From positions 1 to 39,920 of the IMG/VR virus record IMGVR_UViG_3300032053_000189: DNA of 39,920 nt; one strand, 5' to 3'. Within the stretch, counting starts at the first letter, position 1. The number at the start of each line of letters is the position of its first letter. Both the position numbers and the translations under genes were made by a program. The notes under the pieces are model-generated. The model ran no database searches. It was not told the DNA's origin and was given only the letters and a program-made list of their open reading frames with translations. Source of the DNA: a virus. This document shows positions 14,639-22,470 of this stretch, one piece after another.

Positions 14639-17600
14639 AAAAGGGAGACTCCTGGGCAACCGGAGTTCACGGTGATGCGTGGCCCTCACGGCCTGGATGT
14701 GAAGGTCTATCACGACGGACGTGAGACCGGGGGTTCGTGGGTGGTCTACCTGCACCACGGCAGTGGCAAAGCAGATCCTCCTCGCTTGGCGGTTTTTGAC
14801 AAGAAGCCCGTACCGGGTAGGTCCACAAAGTTACCCCGGCAGACGGCACATCACAGTTACGTATTCAACTCCAAGGATGCCGCATTGCGCGTTGCTCTCT
14901 CTCCTGACCTATTGAGAGGAAATGAGTTCACCGACGCCTACAAAGCCACTCATATTGGGTCTGCCTACTATATAGGTGTAGACTATTCCAAGCTGCGCAA
15001 GGCCGTCACCATCCCTCAAGCCCGCGAAGGCGGCGTACTGGTCGTCCTCCGCAAGGCGCACTTCAGTGCTCAGGAGATGAAGCAACTCGGCCTCCGGTGG
15101 GTGACGGCCCGCCCAGGCGGCCAAGGCACCAAGGGCGTACCAATCATCGTCAAGGACCTCGGCGAGGATGAGGCGATGGTTGTTGGTGGGGCGGGTGGGG
15201 AGCTCAACTATGTGCGGTTCCGCAAGCCCGCCGGCGGCTTGAAAAAGATAGGGAAGAAGCCCAAGGACCAGACACCCCTCTCGGAAGAGGAAACCACTGA
15301 ACTGGAGAAGCAGAAGGGCGAGGCGGGCGCGGCCCGCCAGCAGAAGCAGACCGAGTTGGAGCAGACCATCAGGGAGCGGCTCGGGGAGAAGTACGGTGAG
15401 TTGACGGCTCAGGAGCGACGCCGCATCGCCCTGCAGGCCCGCCAACGAGCCGAGAAGATGGGCGCGAGCGAGCAGGAGGCGAAGCAACTGGAGGAGGGGG
15501 CCATCAGCGAGCAGGAGAAGGCGGTTGCCGAGGCGGCGAAGAAATCCGCCGCTCAGGTCGCTCGCGCCGCCCTGGACGCCCTCGCCCGGGAGGAGGCGAC
15601 CGGCCAGCCGCAGGATAGTGAAGTTCAGGTCACAGACGCCTCCGGCGAGGTGCGGAAGATACGCCTCTCGGCAGAAGACGCCCAGGAGATCGCGGCCAAG
15701 GTCTTCGAGTTGCGCCGGGCCCGGGGCGAAGAGAGAGCCGTGGCCAGGGCACTGAGGCGCGGTGACGCCAAGGTGCAACGGGCCGTTGAACTCCTGACTC
15801 AGCCGCTCTCCGAGGAAGAGGTGCGGCGCCTCGCCCTCGCAGACCACGTAGACCGGGAGCAGGTGAAGACCAACGTGCAACTCGCGGAGTTGGCCGACCC
15901 GGACCAACCGCTGGCCGCGAACGCGATGCAAGCCGGTGCGGTAGACGCGGGCGCCGGCATGGCGGCTGAGGTCTCCGGGGAGACCATCCTGCGGCCGGAG
16001 ACGGCGCAGAGGCTGGGGGTCACCGGCAGCGCCCGCGTGATCGCCCACTACCTCCGGGGCAAACACGACCCGAAGAAGATGGCGAAGGCCATCCAGCAGT
16101 TCATTGCGACGACGGGCGGGGCGACGGCGGCGATGGCGGTAGCGAAGAGTGAGGAACTGCAGGGGCAGGCCGAGAAGATCAGGGCGATGGGCGGCGCTGG
16201 CGGCTTGCTGACTCAGAGGCAGGCGACCGCCAAGGCCCTCGAAGCCACCAACGAGGCCAAGCGCATCTGCGCCAGGGCACTCGGGGGCCTGGAGACGATG
16301 GCTCAGGTCGCCCTCATGCTGGAGCAGGGCGTAGGGGGCAACCTCGCGCTCACGGCGCGGTCTACGCGGCTAGGAGCAGTGGCGCAGGCGGAAGAACTCG
16401 GCCTCGACAGGGGCGACTATGCCATTACCCAGGGGGCCGCAGGCAAGTACGTCGTGAACGTGAAGGAAGAGGCCCTGGACAAACTCGCCTCGCCGCAACC
16501 GCTGGAGCAGTGGGAGGGCGACAAGGAGATTCAGGAGATCAAGGTGCGGGGGCGTGGTGAGGGCTGGGAGGACTGGAAACCCGAGGGTCAGGGGGAGGGT
16601 ATCATCCTCTCCGCGCACCAACAGGCCGACATCAAGTTCTGGGAGCGACAGAAGAGCATCCTGGTGGGCGACGAGGCCGGATCAGGGAAGACGGCAGTCG
16701 CCCTCTGCGGCATCGCCCACCTCGCCAAGCAGGGCAAGGTAAAGAAGGCACTGGTGGTGGTACCCAAGTCGGTTCTGCAGCAGTTCGGCAAGGAGGCCGC
16801 CGTCTTCCTGGACCCGGAGACGGCCAATAACTATGTGACGATCAGTGCCGAAAAGATGAGTGGGTCTCAGCGTCGCAAAGCCTACGCAGGGGACCAACTC
16901 TTCACGGTGGTAACGCACGACACCCTCCGCAACGACGGACTATTCATCCAGGAGGCGGGCTTCGACGCGATAGTAGTGGACGAGGCTCACTACCTCACAC
17001 AAAGGGAGGGCGGCAAGCCCAGCCAACGGAGTGAAGTCCTGCGGGAACTCCAACCCCCGTATCGCATGATGATGACTGGCACGCCGGTGAAGAACGACCT
17101 CTCGGAGCTCTGGTCAATGGTCGAGTACCTCCAGCCGGGGTTGCTCGGTTCGCAGAAGGAGTTCATGGCCCGCTACGGCAAACTGGGGCAGACGGTCGGA
17201 CCCATGGACACGAGTTTGCTGCACGCCCTCCAGCAGAAACTCGACGGGGCGATGATCGGCATAAAGATGACGACGAAGCACACCGAGGGGGGCCGCGAGG
17301 TTCTGGAGATAGCGCCGGAGAAACGCGGGGGCAACCCCATACGACTGCGCCAGGACGAGAAGCGGGTAAAGTTGACCGAGAGGCAGGCGGCGGATTACCG
17401 GGCCATCGAGCAGAACTTCCTCAAGATGAAGCACGAGGCCGCGTTGCCGAAGGGCGCTGCCCTGAACAAGGAGAGTGATCAGAGGAGGATAGTCAACAAC
17501 ATCTCGCCGGAGGACAACAGGAAGGTCGGTGCGGTCAAGGAGATCATGGCCGCCCACCCGGACGAGAAGGTCATCATCTTCGCCACCAACGACTACGCCA

Positions 17601-18034
17601 TCGAAACCGTGAAGGCGGGGCTGGGGCTGCCTGAGAATGCCTATGGGATGATAAACGGTTCGGTCGGTTCCGGGAAGCGCTCGGCCCTGGCCGACCAGAT
17701 GACCACGGATCCGAACCTCAAGGTGCTCTTCTGCACCGACGCGGCCAACTTCGGCATGAACATTCAGGGGGCGAGTGTGGTAGTCAACTTCGACACGCCG
17801 GACACGCAGGCCACGGTGGAGCAGCGAGTGGCGCGTAGTTTCCGGCGCAAGCAAACGCGAGACGTGACGCTGTATCACGTTCGCTCCGAGACGCCCCTGG
17901 AGTTGACGGCGGCCCAGAGATTGAAGAGGAAAAAGGCCAGTATGAGTGTAGCCGATTCGCTCTCGATGGCCGACGAGACCGGGTTGGCCGGGACCCTCTA
18001 CGAGTTGCTGCAGGCGCAGGAGGTGGCGGAGTGA
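14489..18034 (+). CDS. SNF2-family helicase with long N-terminal extension (polyvalent-type protein 3)
   Basis: A 1181-residue protein. ATG 14489 with AAGGGGG 5 bases upstream is better than GTG 14408; the gene overlaps its neighbour by 10 bases. A VRAH motif at 29-50 precedes an unrecognised module (about 60-240). A long charged helical and coiled-coil region (about 260-560) follows, then the SNF2 ATPase: Walker A 'GDEAGSGKT' at 727-735, 'DEAH' at 831-834, 'TGTPVKN' at 863-869, and the C-lobe motifs 'CTDAANFGMNIQ' and 'QRVARSFRRKQ' near 1081-1115. The domain predicts ATP-driven translocation on double-stranded DNA. SNF2 domains in phage head-region proteins are a known trait of polyvalent proteins. 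Partner and substrate are unknown. Confidence 0.9.
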   Translation: MPVRLPQRADLEQDFWAWLDQWQGGLRKSRVRAHPMRTTSGTVTIRREHEKRETPGQPEFTVMRGPHGLDVKVYHDGRETGGSWVVYLHHGSGKADPPRLAVFDKKPVPGRSTKLPRQTAHHSYVFNSKDAALRVALSPDLLRGNEFTDAYKATHIGSAYYIGVDYSKLRKAVTIPQAREGGVLVVLRKAHFSAQEMKQLGLRWVTARPGGQGTKGVPIIVKDLGEDEAMVVGGAGGELNYVRFRKPAGGLKKIGKKPKDQTPLSEEETTELEKQKGEAGAARQQKQTELEQTIRERLGEKYGELTAQERRRIALQARQRAEKMGASEQEAKQLEEGAISEQEKAVAEAAKKSAAQVARAALDALAREEATGQPQDSEVQVTDASGEVRKIRLSAEDAQEIAAKVFELRRARGEERAVARALRRGDAKVQRAVELLTQPLSEEEVRRLALADHVDREQVKTNVQLAELADPDQPLAANAMQAGAVDAGAGMAAEVSGETILRPETAQRLGVTGSARVIAHYLRGKHDPKKMAKAIQQFIATTGGATAAMAVAKSEELQGQAEKIRAMGGAGGLLTQRQATAKALEATNEAKRICARALGGLETMAQVALMLEQGVGGNLALTARSTRLGAVAQAEELGLDRGDYAITQGAAGKYVVNVKEEALDKLASPQPLEQWEGDKEIQEIKVRGRGEGWEDWKPEGQGEGIILSAHQQADIKFWERQKSILVGDEAGSGKTAVALCGIAHLAKQGKVKKALVVVPKSVLQQFGKEAAVFLDPETANNYVTISAEKMSGSQRRKAYAGDQLFTVVTHDTLRNDGLFIQEAGFDAIVVDEAHYLTQREGGKPSQRSEVLRELQPPYRMMMTGTPVKNDLSELWSMVEYLQPGLLGSQKEFMARYGKLGQTVGPMDTSLLHALQQKLDGAMIGIKMTTKHTEGGREVLEIAPEKRGGNPIRLRQDEKRVKLTERQAADYRAIEQNFLKMKHEAALPKGAALNKESDQRRIVNNISPEDNRKVGAVKEIMAAHPDEKVIIFATNDYAIETVKAGLGLPENAYGMINGSVGSGKRSALADQMTTDPNLKVLFCTDAANFGMNIQGASVVVNFDTPDTQATVEQRVARSFRRKQTRDVTLYHVRSETPLELTAAQRLKRKKASMSVADSLSMADETGLAGTLYELLQAQEVAE

Positions 18035-18321
18035 AGACCGAGGGCGCCAAGACCCGCCTGGTGCAGCAGATGGCGAAGTTGAGCAAACTCGAAGAGGAAC
18101 TCAAGGCCGACCTGTCCAGGATAAGCGCGGAGGCGCGGGTGCGCCTCACGGTGATTGACAAGCGGCTCGACCAGATACGGCCGGTGTTGGAGAAGTGGAA
18201 GAAGGCCGACTTCCAGCCCGAGACCGACGCCCTCCGCCAGTTGGCACAGGAGTATGTAGACCTCATCCGCGAGCGACAGGACACGCTGTACGCGGAGGCC
18301 GAACCCGAACAGTCATCATAG
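18031..18321 (+). CDS. Small coiled-coil protein
   Basis: A 96-residue protein starting with GTG in a GTGA overlap with the helicase stop, so it is probably translated by coupling. It is almost entirely charged helix with heptad-like leucines ('LSKLEEELKADLSRI', 'LTVIDKRLDQIRPVLEKW'), suggesting a coiled coil. No enzyme motif. It may be a partner of the helicase or a capsid component; neither is shown. Confidence 0.65.
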   Translation: MKTEGAKTRLVQQMAKLSKLEEELKADLSRISAEARVRLTVIDKRLDQIRPVLEKWKKADFQPETDALRQLAQEYVDLIRERQDTLYAEAEPEQSS

Positions 18322-18327
18322 GCATAT

Positions 18328-18363
18328 AGGAGAGGATCCTCTGAATGAACAGAGGGTCCTCCT
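18328..18363 (+). promoter_or_regulatory. Long bulged hairpin upstream of the protease
   Basis: AGGAGAGGATCCTCTG at 18328-18343 and CAGAGGGTCCTCCT at 18350-18363 form a stem of about 14 pairs with a 2-base bulge and one T-G pair; the loop is AATGAA. It lies just after the coiled-coil gene stop and 27 bases before a clear terminator. It may be an RNA processing site or a second weak terminator. Confidence 0.4.
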
Positions 18364-18389
18364 AAGAGACAGCCGGATCGCGGCGCGAG

Positions 18390-18420
18390 AGAGGCCGATC
18401 CTAACCAGGTCGGCCTCTTT
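18390..18420 (+). terminator. Rho-independent terminator before the capsid genes
   Basis: AGAGGCCGA at 18390-18398 pairs perfectly with TCGGCCTCT at 18410-18418 around an 11-base loop, ending in TTT. It divides the polyvalent block from the protease gene at 18438. Confidence 0.7.
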
Positions 18421-18437
18421 CGATTCAGGAGGCCATC

Positions 18438-19559
18438 ATGCCAGACCCCATTCTTGAGACCAGCAAAGCGGAGGCCACCGTGAAGTTCGCGGTGGTCGTG
18501 CCGCTGCAGAAGGGCATCTACCAGGAGGACGGCTCCATCCTCTTCCATGCCATCGCCAGTTCCGACGCTCTGGACTGGGAGAACGAGCGCGTACCTCAGG
18601 ACATGGTGGCCAAGTCCTTCCCCTACCTGGAGCGGTTCGGGAAAATCAATTTCGACCACGGTGACGTAGATATCGGCGACGTGCAGGAGATACGCCGGAT
18701 CAGCCCCGAGGAGGTGGCGCAACACTTCGGGCGGAGACTCGACGGGGAGAACGGGACCTACGTCAAGTTCCGCGTCTACCCGTTGGGTGACGCCTTGCTG
18801 GCTCCCGAGGACCTGAAGCGCGCGCACTACTACGCCCAGAGCGGCGCGAAGTTGGGTGTGAGCGCACAGGGGACCGCGATCCGCCAGGGAGGAGAACTGG
18901 TCGGAGCGATGGTCGCCAAGTTGGCGCTTACTCCCCACCCGACGAACATGGACTGTCCGGCGGTGCCGCTCGTGAAGTCGCTGTCGGAGGTCATGGCCCT
19001 GGCCGCGGGCGACGCGAAGACCCCGGACGCGATGATATTGTGCCCGGAGTTGGAGGCGACTGGCGAAGTGGAGAGTGAGATCGTGACCCTCAGCAAGGGG
19101 TTCTTCGGGGCGTTGGTCAAGGCCATCATCGAATCGGGGTACGGCACGGATGTGGCAACTTTCACACAGGGCCAGGCTCTGCGTCAGCAGTCCCTCGATG
19201 GCGCAGACAAGGCCAAAGCCGGCAAGTGCCCCAAGTGCGGTGGCCGTACCCGGGGGGGCAAGTGCGAGAGGTGTGATGATGGGATGAAAGAGAAACCGAC
19301 GGAGTTAGGCAAGGCTCTCGCGGAGGTGGCGGCGCTCTACAAGGCAGTCTGCAGCAAGGCAAAGAAGAAGAAAAAGAAGAAGGCGCCACTGGGGTCCGGC
19401 GAACGCTTCGAGGAACTGGAGGAGGAGGCGCGTAAGGGCGGAGCCCGTGATCCGGCTGCCGTCGCCGCCGCGGCGGGCCGCAAGAAGTACGGGAAGAAGA
19501 GATTCCAGGAACTCGCTGCCAAGGGAAGGCGGCGCGAGTCCAGGGGAGGTGGCGAGTAA
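18438..19559 (+). CDS. Prohead protease with zinc ribbon and basic tail
   Basis: Cleaves scaffold and capsid precursor during head maturation. The protease part (about 12-180) has 'FHAIASSDALDWENERVP', then 'INFDHGD' with probable catalytic H74, and 'LGVSAQG' with probable catalytic S142. These are the usual histidine and serine positions of herpes/U35-type phage proteases. The extension is unusual: residues 225-254 contain 'SGYGTDVATFTQGQALR' and nearly repeat the major capsid protein N-arm; C264, C267, C276 and C279 form a zinc-ribbon pattern; then a poly-lysine run (309-315) and a basic end containing 'GRKKYGKKRFQELA'. The start has AGGAGG upstream. A scaffold-like role for the tail is possible. 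It is followed by a terminator and the acidic scaffold gene. Confidence 0.82.
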   Translation: MPDPILETSKAEATVKFAVVVPLQKGIYQEDGSILFHAIASSDALDWENERVPQDMVAKSFPYLERFGKINFDHGDVDIGDVQEIRRISPEEVAQHFGRRLDGENGTYVKFRVYPLGDALLAPEDLKRAHYYAQSGAKLGVSAQGTAIRQGGELVGAMVAKLALTPHPTNMDCPAVPLVKSLSEVMALAAGDAKTPDAMILCPELEATGEVESEIVTLSKGFFGALVKAIIESGYGTDVATFTQGQALRQQSLDGADKAKAGKCPKCGGRTRGGKCERCDDGMKEKPTELGKALAEVAALYKAVCSKAKKKKKKKAPLGSGERFEELEEEARKGGARDPAAVAAAAGRKKYGKKRFQELAAKGRRRESRGGGE

Positions 19560-19589
19560 TGCGATGAAAACCAAGGGCAGTAGCCCCCG

Positions 19590-19619
19590 GCCCGCCAGCG
19601 ATGGCGGGCTTTGTCGTTT
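19590..19619 (+). terminator. Terminator-like hairpin after the protease
   Basis: GCCCGCCA at 19590-19597 pairs perfectly with TGGCGGGC at 19602-19609 around the tetraloop GCGA, followed by a T-rich stretch TTTGTCGTTT. The U-run is broken, so read-through to the scaffold gene is likely. Confidence 0.6.
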
Positions 19620-19660
19620 CCGAACCTAGCACACTGAGACGGAAGGAGATAGAAGACACC

Positions 19661-20422
19661 ATGAGCATGACGATCGAAGAACTGTGTGAGAAGATGGGAG
19701 TTGAGTCTTCCACCCTCACCGAGACAGACGTGGATGTCATCAGCAAGGCCCTCGGCAAGGCGGCGGAAGATCAGGCGACCGTGGGCCAGAGCGAAGACGG
19801 GAACGGTCTCTTCGCCAAGGCCCTCAGCGCCGTCGTCGGCCTCCTGCGCAAGGGCACGAAGAAGGCCGAGGAGGATGAGGATGAGGATGAGGATGAGGAA
19901 GACAAGGACGAGGACGCCCGGCTGAAGCAGGCCGTCAAGGATCTGAACCTCGGCGAGGATGAGGACGAAGAGAAAGAGACGACCAAGGACAAGATCAAGA
20001 AGTCCCTGGCTGAGGACAAGGACGTGGAGGAACTGGTGTCGGCTGACGAGTTGGTGAAGGCAGTAATGGTCTCAGCGACCGGTGCCTACCAGGCCATCGC
20101 AGACAGCCAGACCAAGGTCCTGACGAAACTCGCCAAGGCCATCAGGGTCCAGGCGAACCAGATCAAGACCCTCAACGAGAAGCTGGACGGCATCGGCCAG
20201 CGGCCAGTCAGCGCGCTTGCGCCTTACCAGGTTCTCCAGAAGGGCATAGCCGCCGAGGGAACTACACTACCCGATAAGGCCACGGCCATGAAGCAGGCTG
20301 AGGTGGCCCTGAAGAAGAGCCTCATTACGCCCGCTGAGAGGCGACAGGTCGAACTCGCCTATGATCAGGGAGCGCCGGCAGCCGCCGCCTCAGTGCTGGC
20401 GCGCATCCGGACTGCAGAGTAG
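19661..20422 (+). CDS. Acidic scaffold-like protein
   Basis: A 253-residue protein between the prohead protease and the major capsid gene, where scaffold or head-assembly proteins are found. AAGGAGAT at 19643-19650 supports ATG 19661 rather than an upstream start at 19601. The composition is strongly charged, with two acidic tracts near 69-85 and 97-104 and helical, probably coiled-coil regions after them. This matches scaffold proteins, although no sequence family is recognised. The acidic tract is encoded by a GATGAG-type tandem repeat. It is likely a protease substrate. Confidence 0.7.
   Translation: MSMTIEELCEKMGVESSTLTETDVDVISKALGKAAEDQATVGQSEDGNGLFAKALSAVVGLLRKGTKKAEEDEDEDEDEEDKDEDARLKQAVKDLNLGEDEDEEKETTKDKIKKSLAEDKDVEELVSADELVKAVMVSATGAYQAIADSQTKVLTKLAKAIRVQANQIKTLNEKLDGIGQRPVSALAPYQVLQKGIAAEGTTLPDKATAMKQAEVALKKSLITPAERRQVELAYDQGAPAAAASVLARIRTAE
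19872..19899 (+). repeat. Short hexanucleotide tandem repeat in the scaffold gene
   Basis: About four and a half copies of GAGGAT encode alternating E and D residues. Length changes here would be in frame and only alter the acidic tract, so the site could vary without breaking the protein. Confidence 0.6.
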
Positions 20423-20436
20423 GGTCCTCGGCCACA

Positions 20437-20459
20437 CTCTGGCGGTACTCGTGCCAGAG
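20437..20459. repeat. Hairpin whose sequence recurs, inverted, in the tape measure gene
   Basis: CTCTGGC at 20437-20443 pairs with GCCAGAG at 20453-20459 around a 9-base loop, and CGGC (20429-20432) with GCCG (20460-20463) can extend it past a bulge. The reverse complement of about 20432-20472 resembles 30097-30137 in the tape measure gene (33 of 41 bases by eye). It lies between the scaffold gene and the main terminator before the capsid gene. Confidence 0.4.
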
Positions 20460-20497
20460 GCCGTAGACGGCAACTAGTTCGCAAACGCCAAGGAAAG

Positions 20498-20528
20498 CCC
20501 GTGTCTGCTTGAGCAGAGGCGGGTTTTT
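20498..20528 (+). terminator. Rho-independent terminator upstream of the major capsid gene
   Basis: CCCG at 20498-20501 with TCTGC at 20504-20508 pairs with GCAGA at 20513-20517 and CGGG at 20520-20523, with a 2x2 internal mismatch and a TTGA loop. TTTTT at 20524-20528 follows. It precedes the capsid ribosome site by a few bases. Confidence 0.75.
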
Positions 20529-20550
20529 CGCATGACAGGAGGTTGTACCA

Positions 20551-21993
20551 ATGGACGTACTGGGAACGACTCCCTTCGCAGATCTGGGGGCCCTGGGTCT
20601 CGGTAATGTGAATGACCTGGTCAAGGCCCTGACCACTGGATATGGTACAGATGTGGCAGCTTTTACAGGAGGTCAGGCCCTCCGGGTGCAGTCGCTGGAC
20701 CAACTGCTGTACGACACGATCTGGGCTGACCGCCATATCCAACTGTTCAAGCTTCTCAAGCGGACCCCGATCCAGAGCACCGTGGACGAATGGACGGAGC
20801 GCAGCGAGTATGGATCTCCCTATGGAGGAGTATCGGGCGAGGCTAACAACCCCGTCTCCACCAGCGCGACGCTGGCTCGCAAGACCGGCAACGCGAAGTT
20901 CTATCGCACCTACCGCGAAGTTTCGCACGTTGCTACAATCGTGAGGAACATCATCCAAGCGGTGGCCGAGGAAGAACAGGCCGGAACCAGGTTCCTCCTC
21001 GGGAACCTGGAGCGCGACGTGTTCTTCGGCGATAGTTCCATCATCCCCGAGCAGATTGACGGGATTCTGCCGGTGGTGGTGGCTGCTGCGGCCACGGGTT
21101 GCATCCAGAACCTCAACGGCGTCGCCCTGGACAACCGGGACTACATCCACGACGGGGCCAGCACCATCGGCAGTTACGCCGGGGTGCCGACCCACTTCTT
21201 CGCCGACCCCTTCTCCAAGACCGACATTGACAAGGCCTTCCTCGGGTCTGAGCGGTTCATCCCCCAACAGGCCGGGGACGGGCAACTCCAGGTGGACCTG
21301 GGCATCGGTCGCCTGGCGACTTCCTACGGTGTCCTGCAGATGATCTCCGACATCTTCCTGGCACCCGAGCGCGGCTGGTTCAACGAGACCACGCCGCTCC
21401 ACAAAGCTCCCACGACCAGCCGGGGCGGCGATACCAGCAACCCGGCCCCGGCTGCGCCCACAGTCCTGACTTCGGCGGCTGCAGGCGCCGATGGGACCAT
21501 CCCCGCCGGTAACTACTTCTACCGGGTCAGTTCCATCAACTGCAATGGGGAGTCCGCCTCGTTGGCGAGCATCGTGCAGGCGGTCGGTGCGACCAACCAC
21601 GTCACCCTGACCATCACCCACACGGACGCGGCAGTCAAGGGCTTCCGCATCTATCGCACTGCGAAGAATGCGGCCTCCGCTGCCGACTGCCGCTACCTGT
21701 ATCAGTGTGTGGCCCTGGTGGGTGGCGTGACGACTTGGGTAGATACCGGTACGTGGGTCCCCGGCACGACCGTGTGCTTCATGGTGGACGCCAACCCCCT
21801 CGACTCGGCGCTCGACTGGCGGCAGCTCATGCCCATGATGAAACTCGACTTGGCGATCGTCAAGCCGGCTATCCCGTGGCTGCAGATGATCTACGGGTTC
21901 CTGCGCGTGACGCGGCCCAAGCGTCTCGTCATCTACAAGAACGTTCTGCCCAGTCTCATCAAGGAGGGTGGGTGGAACCCGCTCGGCACCTAA
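20551..21993 (+). CDS. Major capsid protein with an Ig/FN3-like insertion
   Basis: The main shell protein, probably HK97 fold. At 480 residues it follows protease and scaffold, with AGGAGG near 20540 as a strong ribosome site. The N-arm (22-50) contains 'TTGYGTDVAAFTGGQALR', shared with the protease tail. The following stretch 'QLFKLLKRTPIQSTVDEWTE' and later 'EEEQAGTRFLLGNLERDVFF' are typical of a class of capsid proteins. Residues about 300-420 look like an extra beta-sandwich: 'GTIPAGNYFYRVSSINCNG' and 'VKGFRIYRTAKN' have the FN3/Ig pattern. The end returns to capsid-like helices 'KLDLAIVKPAIPWLQM'. Such surface domains are known on phage capsids. Cleavage by the protease is likely but the site is not proven. 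Confidence 0.88.
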   Translation: MDVLGTTPFADLGALGLGNVNDLVKALTTGYGTDVAAFTGGQALRVQSLDQLLYDTIWADRHIQLFKLLKRTPIQSTVDEWTERSEYGSPYGGVSGEANNPVSTSATLARKTGNAKFYRTYREVSHVATIVRNIIQAVAEEEQAGTRFLLGNLERDVFFGDSSIIPEQIDGILPVVVAAAATGCIQNLNGVALDNRDYIHDGASTIGSYAGVPTHFFADPFSKTDIDKAFLGSERFIPQQAGDGQLQVDLGIGRLATSYGVLQMISDIFLAPERGWFNETTPLHKAPTTSRGGDTSNPAPAAPTVLTSAAAGADGTIPAGNYFYRVSSINCNGESASLASIVQAVGATNHVTLTITHTDAAVKGFRIYRTAKNAASAADCRYLYQCVALVGGVTTWVDTGTWVPGTTVCFMVDANPLDSALDWRQLMPMMKLDLAIVKPAIPWLQMIYGFLRVTRPKRLVIYKNVLPSLIKEGGWNPLGT

Positions 21994-22013
21994 CCCGAGA
22001 CGCCGAACTAACG

Positions 22014-22047
22014 GCCCGGGGAGAGGCGACTCTCCCCGGGCGAACTT
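22014..22047 (+). terminator. Perfect 12-bp terminator hairpin after the major capsid gene
   Basis: GCCCGGGGAGAG at 22014-22025 and CTCTCCCCGGGC at 22030-22041 pair without mismatch around a GCGA (GNRA) loop. GAACTTTTG follows, so the U-tract is short. It may end or stabilise the abundant capsid transcript. Confidence 0.7.
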
Positions 22048-22066
22048 TTGAGAGGAGACCAGGAAC

Positions 22067-22444
22067 ATGGCTATCAGCGTGACTCAGTTGTTCAACCGCA
22101 TCCGCAACGCCTTCCCGGAGGAACGGAAGTACCAGTTGCTGCTCGGGCAGGAGTTGACCGGTACGCTCGAACTGATCGGCTTCCACGACGGCGATGCGGC
22201 GCTGGTCGCTGTTGACCACTCGGCGGATGGGACGTTCGTAGACAGCCCGATGCCCTCGTTCGCCGCCGCTCCGGGGTTCATCATCATTCCCGTGGTGGAC
22301 GGCACGGATGGCTCGAAGTTCCGAGTGCATGTCATCTATGACGCGGATGAGTATGTGTACTACGCCGGTGCGGAACCGGGGGTGGGCGGGGCGGCTGACG
22401 TGGTCTGGACGAGGCGTGGCATTCTCCTGCCGACGCACCTCTAG
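22067..22444 (+). CDS. Unknown small structural-type protein after the capsid gene
   Basis: A 125-residue protein with AGAGGAG at a good distance from ATG 22067. It is rich in beta-type segments ('FIIIPVVDGTDGSKFRVHVI', 'DEYVYYAG'), suggesting a small beta-barrel. Its place directly after the major capsid protein fits a decoration or head protein. No family is recognised. Confidence 0.62.
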   Translation: MAISVTQLFNRIRNAFPEERKYQLLLGQELTGTLELIGFHDGDAALVAVDHSADGTFVDSPMPSFAAAPGFIIIPVVDGTDGSKFRVHVIYDADEYVYYAGAEPGVGGAADVVWTRRGILLPTHL

Positions 22445-22470
22445 GCGGGATACAGAAGGGAGGATAACCG

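Noticed and set aside
20365-22068. A 567-codon open frame on the minus strand, opposite the major capsid gene
   Set aside because: It mirrors the capsid frame, is rich in G, R, V and P as antisense frames in GC-rich DNA are, and has no ribosome site or family-like motif.
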